Part shown: positions 59,315 to 64,000 of the stretch, in pieces
Layout of the letters: each line of letters begins with the position of its first letter
How positions within the stretch are numbered: position 1 is the first letter of the stretch
Source: Candidatus Dechloromonas phosphorivorans
GTDB taxonomy: Bacteria; Pseudomonadota; Gammaproteobacteria; Burkholderiales; Rhodocyclaceae
Direction of reading: 5' to 3'
Assembly (NCBI GenBank): GCA_016714975.1
Contig: JADKBR010000001.1
Location: 558,001 to 622,000, forward strand
DNA: 64,000 nucleotides
Translations under genes and position numbers: made by a program
Notes under the pieces: model-generated
What the model saw: the letters and a program-made list of their open reading frames with translations, nothing else
The model's database searches: none
What the model was told of the DNA's origin: nothing

Positions 59315-59787
59315 CCTGTTTCAAGCGACCAGTCTCCGTTCTGGTCGTTATCTACACACCGACACTCGACGTTCTGCTGCTCGAACGTAGCCGGCATCCG
59401 GGACTGTGGCAGTCGGTCACCGGCAGCTGCGAGGGAGACGAATCCCTTGTCCAGACAGCAAGGCGCGAGGTGGGCGAGGAAACCGGCATCGATAGCACGC
59501 GCCACCATCTGCGGGACTGGCGAATCACCAATACCTTCGAACTTTTTCCCGAGTGGCGCCATCGCTACGCGCCCGGCGTCACCCGGAACGCAGAGCACGT
59601 TTTCGGCCTGCTGCTGCCTGCGCGCCAAGCGGTGACGACTGCCCCTGGCGAACATCGCGACTGGACATGGATGCCGTGGCGGCAGGCCGCCGAGCTCTGC
59701 TTCTCGTGGAGTAACCGCGATGCCATTCTGATGCTGCCGGATAAAGTCACTCCCGGACTTGAAACGTCGGCAGGAAACCGCATATAG
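59311..59787 (+). CDS. nudB: dihydroneopterin triphosphate pyrophosphatase (Nudix)
   Basis: A 158-residue Nudix hydrolase. The Nudix box runs from G-S-C-E-G-D-E to REVGEETGI (about 37-59), complete. KRPVSVLVVIYTPTLDVLLLER and GLWQSVTGS match NudB, which removes pyrophosphate from dihydroneopterin triphosphate in folate synthesis. nudB after aspS is a frequent order in proteobacteria; here the RNase/barstar pair is inserted between them. ATG 59311 overlaps the barstar stop (ATGA); an ATG at 59122 lies inside it. Confidence 0.92.
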   Translation: MTCFKRPVSVLVVIYTPTLDVLLLERSRHPGLWQSVTGSCEGDESLVQTARREVGEETGIDSTRHHLRDWRITNTFELFPEWRHRYAPGVTRNAEHVFGLLLPARQAVTTAPGEHRDWTWMPWRQAAELCFSWSNRDAILMLPDKVTPGLETSAGNRI

Positions 59788-59824
59788 GAGCCATGAAGGT
59801 TTGTTCAACGAAAGGAGATGAATC

Positions 59825-60241
59825 ATGGCAAACATTACCCGCGTGGATCCGCTTGAAGACCTGTTCCGTGGCTTCTTCGTTCGGCCCGTCGATTTGAATA
59901 GCAGCGTTCAGCAACCGCCGTCCATCAAGATGGACGTAAAGGAGCAGGGCGACAACTATCTCGTCCATGCCGAACTGCCCGGCGTCAAGAAGGAGGACAT
60001 CCATGTCGTCGTCGACGGCAATCAGGTTTCGATCAGCGCCGAAGTGAAGCAGGAAAAAGAAGTCAAGGAAGGCGAGCGCGTCCTCCGTTCCGAGCGCTAT
60101 TACGGCAAGGTTTCGCGCTCCTTCCAGTTGGGTCAGGAAATCGACGACGCGAAGGCAGCCGCCAGGTTCAATGAAGGGGTGCTTGAACTGACGCTCCCGA
60201 AACGTGCGGCAAGCCCCAACAAGCGTCTGACCGTCGAATAG
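59825..60241 (+). CDS. small heat-shock protein Hsp20
   Basis: A 138-residue alpha-crystallin-type chaperone: crystallin domain at about 35-128 (YLVHAELPGVKKEDIHVVVDGNQVSI; FNEGVLELTLPKR with the GVL motif), short N-terminus, and C-terminal tail. It holds unfolding proteins under stress. A strong SD (AAAGGAGATG) precedes ATG 59825. It is 37 bp after nudB but ends with its own terminator; no clear heat-shock promoter was found. Confidence 0.95.
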   Translation: MANITRVDPLEDLFRGFFVRPVDLNSSVQQPPSIKMDVKEQGDNYLVHAELPGVKKEDIHVVVDGNQVSISAEVKQEKEVKEGERVLRSERYYGKVSRSFQLGQEIDDAKAAARFNEGVLELTLPKRAASPNKRLTVE

Positions 60242-60263
60242 CCGGCACGCAAGTGTCAAGCAG

Positions 60264-60289
60264 AGGCCGGGCCCCGTTCCGGCCTTTTT
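60264..60289 (+). terminator. rho-independent terminator of hsp20
   Basis: AGGCCGG pairs with CCGGCCT around an 8-nt loop (GCCCCGTT), followed by T5, 23 bp after the stop. Confidence 0.85.
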
Positions 60290-60327
60290 CTTTGTACAAT
60301 CCGCGGCGGTTACCCTCGGAGCATACG

Positions 60328-61215
60328 ATGAGTATCGAAGATCTCGCCCCCGGCATGAAGGCCGCCGTTCTCGCCGAAGCACTGCCCTACATCAAGCGTT
60401 TCCATGGCAAGACCATTGTCGTCAAGTATGGCGGCAATGCGATGACCGACGAACATCTGAAACAGTGCTTCGCACGCGATGTGGTATTGCTGAAGCTGGT
60501 TGGCTTCAATATCGTCGTCGTGCACGGCGGCGGGCCGCAGATCGAAAGCCTGCTGGCCCGCGTCGGCAAGAAAGGTGAGTTCATCCAGGGGATGCGCGTC
60601 ACCGATGCTGAAACCATGGATCTGGTCGAAATGGTGCTGGGAGGTCAGGTCAACAAGGAAATTGTCAACCTCATCAACCAGCACGGCGGCAAAGCCGTCG
60701 GGCTGACCGGCAAGGACGGCCATTTTATCCGCGCCAGGAAGCTGATGCTGGAAAACAAGGACATTCCGGGCGACCTGATTGACATCGGCCAGGTCGGCGA
60801 GATTTCGCAGATCGACCCCTCACTGATCGCCCTCCTCGATACCGGCGCCTTCATTCCGGTCATCGCGCCGATAGGGGTCGGCAAGAATGGCGAGACATAC
60901 AACATCAACGCCGACGTCGTCGCCGGCAAGATCGCCGAAGTGCTCAAGGCGGAGAAACTGGTTCTGCTGACCAACACGCCGGGCGTCCTCGACAAGTCTG
61001 GCAACCTTGTCAGTGGCATCACCCCGAAGCAGATCGACGAAATGGTCGAGGATGGCACCCTTTCCGGCGGCATGCTGCCGAAGATCGGATCGGCCGTCGA
61101 TGCGGCGCGCAACGGCGTCAAGGGTGTGCACATCATCGACGGCCGCGTCGAACATGCGCTGCTGCTGGAAATCCTGACCGACCACGGGGTCGGCACCATG
61201 ATCAAGTCACACTGA
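60328..61215 (+). CDS. argB: acetylglutamate kinase
   Basis: A 295-residue kinase phosphorylating N-acetyl-L-glutamate in arginine synthesis. The ATP-binding N-terminus is KTIVVKYGGNAM (about 28-39), VVVHGGGPQI (about 62-71), and the C-terminal NTPGVLDKSG and GGMLPKIGSAVDAARNGV. The N-terminal helix (1-25) is typical of the hexameric, arginine-inhibited type, which suggests feedback control. CGGAG precedes ATG 60328. Its stop shares a base with the next ATG (TGATG). Confidence 0.97.
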   Translation: MSIEDLAPGMKAAVLAEALPYIKRFHGKTIVVKYGGNAMTDEHLKQCFARDVVLLKLVGFNIVVVHGGGPQIESLLARVGKKGEFIQGMRVTDAETMDLVEMVLGGQVNKEIVNLINQHGGKAVGLTGKDGHFIRARKLMLENKDIPGDLIDIGQVGEISQIDPSLIALLDTGAFIPVIAPIGVGKNGETYNINADVVAGKIAEVLKAEKLVLLTNTPGVLDKSGNLVSGITPKQIDEMVEDGTLSGGMLPKIGSAVDAARNGVKGVHIIDGRVEHALLLEILTDHGVGTMIKSH

Positions 61216-61859
61216 TGCGCTGTTCCGGGAAGGTCTGGCTCTTTGACCTCGACAACACGCTGCACCACGCTTCACCCTACATCTTTCCCCACATCAACCG
61301 CTCGATGACCGAATACATCGCGCGTCATCTCGGTGTCGACCACCATGAAGCAAGCGCCATCCGTCAAGATTATTGGGTTCGCTACGGAGCAACGCTGCTC
61401 GGCCTGGTCCGCCATCACGGCACCGATCCCGACCATTTCCTCCGCGAAACACACCAGTTTCCCGACCTCAAGCGCCTGATTGTCTTCGAGCGCCCGGTCA
61501 TCCATGCGCTGCGCCGCCTGCCGGGCCGCAAGATCATCTTTTCCAACGCGCCACGTCACTATACCGAGGCGGTTCTCGCCATCACCGGGCTCGGATGCTG
61601 CTTCGACGCGGTGTATTCGGTCGAAAGCGTTCGCTATCAACCGAAGCCGATGATCTCCGGTTTCCGCGCCCTGCTCCAGGCGGAACGCCTCGATCCGCGG
61701 CGCTGCATCATGGTCGAAGATACGCTACCCAACCTCGTCGTCGCCAAGAAACTCGGTATGAAGACCGTGTGGGTGAGCGCCGGCTACCGTCAATCACCCA
61801 GCGTTGACGCGAGGATCAGGTCGGTCCTCGAACTTCCCGGACGTTGCGGTCGACTATGA
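61215..61859 (+). CDS. HAD-family pyrimidine 5'-nucleotidase-like protein
   Basis: A 214-residue haloacid-dehalogenase hydrolase. Motif I DLDNTLH (about 11-17, nucleophile Asp11 and acid Asp13), motif II IFSNA (about 108-112), the catalytic Lys in KPMISGF (about 143), and motif III VEDTLPN (about 167-173). It resembles the SDT1/YjjG-like pyrimidine 5'-nucleotidases. It lies between argB (1-nt overlap) and slmA, an order common in betaproteobacteria. The substrate is inferred only. Confidence 0.9.
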   Translation: MRCSGKVWLFDLDNTLHHASPYIFPHINRSMTEYIARHLGVDHHEASAIRQDYWVRYGATLLGLVRHHGTDPDHFLRETHQFPDLKRLIVFERPVIHALRRLPGRKIIFSNAPRHYTEAVLAITGLGCCFDAVYSVESVRYQPKPMISGFRALLQAERLDPRRCIMVEDTLPNLVVAKKLGMKTVWVSAGYRQSPSVDARIRSVLELPGRCGRL

Positions 61860-61903
61860 TTTCCAAGCAGAATTCAAACATTGGGACGCATCGTGAGAAA
61901 CCC

Positions 61904-62521
61904 ATGACGACCAAGCCCGGCGAGCGCCGCCTGCAGATTCTGCAAACCTTGGCCCAAATGCTCGAAACCCCGAGGGGCGAAAGGGTCACCACAGCCGCCC
62001 TGGCGGCCAGGCTGGAATGCTCCGAAGGCGCGCTCTATCGACACTTTGCCAGCAAGGCACAGATGTTCGAGGGTCTCATCGAATTCATCGAGCAGAGCCT
62101 GTTCGGGGTGATCAACCAGATCACCTCCGAGGAAGTGCAGGGCTTGACGCAGGTCGAATCAATTCTCGGACTGCTGTTGCGCTTCGCCCAGAAAAATCGC
62201 GGCATGACGCGCGTCCTGATCGGCGATGCGCTGGTCAATGAAGACGAGCGACTGCAAGGGCGCATCAGCGTCCTTCTCGACAAGGTCGAGGCGGCGCTTA
62301 AACAGGCACTACGCATCGCCGCGACGCAGGAATCCCTAAAGGCCGATGCCGACTTCGGCGCACTGGCCAACCTCCTGCGCTGCTACGTCGTTGGCCGCTG
62401 GGAACAGTACGCGCGTAGCGGCTTCAAGCGTGAGCCGCTCGCGCAATGGCCGATGCAGTGGCCGATGCTCTATTTCGCCTGCCTGTCGCAGTCGGGTGCG
62501 CCGGTGAGGCGCAGGCAATGA
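61904..62521 (+). CDS. slmA: nucleoid occlusion factor SlmA
   Basis: A 205-residue TetR-fold protein that binds specific DNA sites around the chromosome and blocks FtsZ ring formation over the nucleoid. The N-terminal helix-turn-helix is at about 26-60 (VTTAALAARLECSEGALYRHFASKAQMFEGLIEFIE), with the ligand-free core to the end. I prefer ATG 61904 (MTTKPGERRLQIL); an ATG at 61856, overlapping the previous stop, would add 16 residues. Downstream the gene faces hemB with a hairpin between. Confidence 0.9.
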   Translation: MTTKPGERRLQILQTLAQMLETPRGERVTTAALAARLECSEGALYRHFASKAQMFEGLIEFIEQSLFGVINQITSEEVQGLTQVESILGLLLRFAQKNRGMTRVLIGDALVNEDERLQGRISVLLDKVEAALKQALRIAATQESLKADADFGALANLLRCYVVGRWEQYARSGFKREPLAQWPMQWPMLYFACLSQSGAPVRRRQ

Positions 62522-62545
62522 AAAGGGGTGGCTTGAGCCGTCCCC
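62521..62545 (-). terminator. probable terminator of hemB
   Basis: On the minus strand GGGG-AC-GGCT-CA-AGCC-A-CCCC forms an interrupted 8-bp stem followed by TTTT, about 20 bp after the hemB stop. On the plus strand the same hairpin follows the slmA stop but lacks a T-run. Confidence 0.5.
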
Positions 62546-62566
62546 GTCGCTGACCGGTGGTATGTA

Positions 62567-63568
62567 TCAGCGAGTCAGATACGTCGCCGCATCCAGCGCG
62601 AAGTAGGTCAGGATGCCGTCGGCCCCTGCCCGCTTGAAGGCCAGCAGGCTTTCCAGCACGCAGGCCTCCTCGTTGAGCCAGCCATTCTGCGCCGCAGCCT
62701 TCAGCATCGCGTACTCGCCACTCACCTGGTAGGCAAAGGTCGGCACTCCGAACTCGTCCTTGACGCGGCGAACGATGTCCAGATAAGGCATCCCCGGCTT
62801 GACCATGACCATGTCAGCGCCCTCTTCCAGATCGAGCGCCACTTCTTTCAGCGCCTCATCGGAATTTGCCGGGTCCATCTGGTAGGTGTACTTGTTGCCC
62901 TTGCCAAGATTGCCGGCCGAGCCAACCGCATCGCGGAACGGGCCGTAGAAGCTGGATGCGTACTTGGCCGAGTAGGCCAGAATCCGCGTGTAGATCTGCC
63001 CGGCCGCATCGAGCTCCGCGCGGATGCGGCCGATGCGGCCATCCATCATGTCGGAGGGCGCCACCACATCAGCACCCGCTTCGGCATGGCAAAGCGCTTG
63101 CTTCGCCAGCACCACCAGCGTCTCGTCGTTGAGGACGTAGCCAGTCTCGTCGATCAGGCCGTCCTGACCGTGACTGGTATAGGGATCGAGTGCCACATCG
63201 GTAATCACGCCGAGATCCGGAAATGCACGCTTCAGCGCCTTGATTGCGCGTGGCACCAGTCCCAGCCTGTTGAATGCCTCTTCGGCCGCCAGCGACTTCA
63301 GCGACGAATCAATCACCGGAAACAACGCCAGCGCCGGAATGCCGAGGTTGACGGCGCGTTCGGCGGTCTTCAGCAATCCGTCAAGTGATTGCCGTTCCAC
63401 CCCAGGCATCGATCCCACCTTCTCGCTGCGACCTTCGCCGTCGAGAACAAAAACCGGGTAAATCAGGTCGTCGACCGTGAGAACCGACTCACGCATCAGC
63501 CGGCGTGAAAAGTCGTCACGCCGCATCCGGCGCATGCGGGTTTCTGGAAAACGCCCTTTAGCACTCAT
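62567..63568 (-). CDS. hemB: delta-aminolevulinic acid dehydratase (porphobilinogen synthase)
   Basis: A 333-residue enzyme joining two 5-aminolevulinates to porphobilinogen in tetrapyrrole synthesis. The two Schiff-base lysines are in ILAYSAKYASSFYGPFRDA (near 202) and MVMVKPGMPYLD (near 256). The metal-site segment is DVALDPYTSHGQDGLI, Asp-rich instead of the Cys-rich zinc version, so a Mg-dependent type. ATG 63568 gives the normal length. engB is upstream on the same strand, with 131 bp between. Confidence 0.97.
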   Translation of the reverse strand: MSAKGRFPETRMRRMRRDDFSRRLMRESVLTVDDLIYPVFVLDGEGRSEKVGSMPGVERQSLDGLLKTAERAVNLGIPALALFPVIDSSLKSLAAEEAFNRLGLVPRAIKALKRAFPDLGVITDVALDPYTSHGQDGLIDETGYVLNDETLVVLAKQALCHAEAGADVVAPSDMMDGRIGRIRAELDAAGQIYTRILAYSAKYASSFYGPFRDAVGSAGNLGKGNKYTYQMDPANSDEALKEVALDLEEGADMVMVKPGMPYLDIVRRVKDEFGVPTFAYQVSGEYAMLKAAAQNGWLNEEACVLESLLAFKRAGADGILTYFALDAATYLTR

Positions 63569-63699
63569 CTCTCAACCTCAGACCATAGAAGACACGATTC
63601 TTGATCAAAGCGGAACTTCTCGCATTGACCGAAGTCAGATGGAACAGATGGCTCGCGCCGTCTCCCGCTTCACCTCCCTGAGCGGGCGCCTTGACAAAC

Positions 63700-64000
63700 T
63701 CAAGGTATTTTGGCCTCCGGATTCCCCTTTTCCGGAGGCCTTTTGTTTTCCTTGATCTTCCCTTCGATTCCCAGCCAGCCAGCGAGTATGGTCTCGGCCT
63801 CTTCAATGCCCGTCCTTTTCAGGCTGGAGAAGAGCTGCACCGAGCACAGATTGCCATCGCCCGTAGTCGCCAGCTCGGCCTTGACCGCCCGCAAAGTCGT
63901 GGTCTGACCCTGACGGCTCAACTTGTCGGCCTTCGAGAGCAGAATGTGGATGGGGCGAGCGGTCGGCCGGAACCAGTCGATCAGGCGCCAGTCGAGATCG
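63700..64000 (-). CDS. engB: ribosome-biogenesis GTPase EngB, C-terminal part
   Basis: The frame is open to the right window edge, so the 5' part of the gene is missing. About 99 residues are visible. They begin DLDWRLIDWFRPTARPIHILLSKADKL, where SKADK is the G4 nucleotide-specificity motif (TKxD type) of the YihA/YsxC/EngB family, and continue with VQLFSSLKRTGIEEAETIL (G5 SSLKRTG). EngB helps assemble the large ribosomal subunit. The C-terminal tail is charged (KIKENKRPPEKGNPEAKIP) and its coding sequence carries the hairpin at 63712-63744. Confidence 0.9.
   Translation of the reverse strand, partial: DLDWRLIDWFRPTARPIHILLSKADKLSRQGQTTTLRAVKAELATTGDGNLCSVQLFSSLKRTGIEEAETILAGWLGIEGKIKENKRPPEKGNPEAKIP
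63712..63744 (+). other. terminator-like hairpin inside the 3' end of engB
   Basis: GGCCTCCGGA pairs perfectly with TCCGGAGGCC around a 9-nt loop, and TTTT follows on the plus strand. It lies inside the last codons of engB (minus strand) and would stop transcription entering from the hemB side, or act as an mRNA 3' stem for engB. Confidence 0.5.

Overview
The window is a GC-rich (low-to-mid 60s percent by eye) chromosomal segment of a betaproteobacterium. Protein sequences and gene order fit Rhodocyclales, with a Dechloromonas/Azonexus-like member as my best guess. Supporting signs are mlaFEDACB joined to an ABC exporter, ibaG and murA; hisG-hisD next to it; gpsA-SH3-secB-grxC-rhodanese; an M23 gene followed by ctpA and moeB; pilBCD; and argB-HAD-slmA facing hemB. 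No rRNA, tRNA, CRISPR array or insertion sequence was seen. Genes are packed tightly, with many ATGA, GTGA or TGATG overlaps.

Layout. 1-3.7 kb: the end of a SPOR-domain protein, a hypoxanthine-DNA glycosylase, and a LysR regulator divergent from malate synthase A (aceB). 3.7-10.6 kb: an accessory, defence-like region. It holds an AAA ATPase with a DUF4143 domain and a type III-like restriction-modification operon (mod, res, DUF1016 nuclease). Three same-orientation copies of a 32-bp intergenic repeat bracket these modules. 10.6-19.1 kb: a nucleoside-recognition membrane protein, LrgA/LrgB, a CHASE-PAS-PAS histidine kinase with a FixJ-like regulator, and a large GGDEF/EAL protein. 19.1-22.2 kb (minus strand): hisG and hisD, each coupled by a 1-nt overlap to the next gene, run on into a two-subunit chromate-type transporter. 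22.3-29.5 kb (minus strand): a cold-shock gene, and the mlaFEDACB phospholipid transport genes with an ABC exporter, ibaG and murA.

29.6-44.3 kb (plus strand): a compact MSHA-type pilus locus. It has a sigma-54-type response regulator, an MshM/ExeA ATPase fused to a SPOR domain, the secretin MshL, a TPR protein, the ATPase MshE, the platform MshG, three inner-membrane or periplasmic assembly proteins, an 874-residue pilin-like protein with a very large Ala/Ser/Thr-rich insert, and a canonical type IV prepilin. It has no prepilin peptidase of its own; the separate type IV pilus genes pilB-pilC-pilD at 51.9-55.7 kb could supply one.

44.3-51.5 kb: a minus-strand operon (ArsR regulator, rhodanese, grxC, secB, SH3 protein, gpsA), then a plus-strand operon (EnvC-like M23 protein, ctpA, a His-rich unknown, moeB). 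51.5-51.9 kb is the only gene-free stretch over 300 bases. 55.8-64 kb: an FmdB zinc ribbon, DUF502, aspS, a secreted barnase-like RNase with its barstar-like inhibitor, nudB, hsp20, argB, a pyrimidine-nucleotidase-like HAD protein, slmA, hemB, and the 3' end of engB.

The observations I would follow first are the giant two-domain pilin-like protein in the MSHA-type locus, the repeat-bracketed nuclease modules, the ArsR-rhodanese pair whose cysteine spacing matches persulfide sensors, the RNase/barstar pair, and the chromate-type transporter coupled to the histidine genes.
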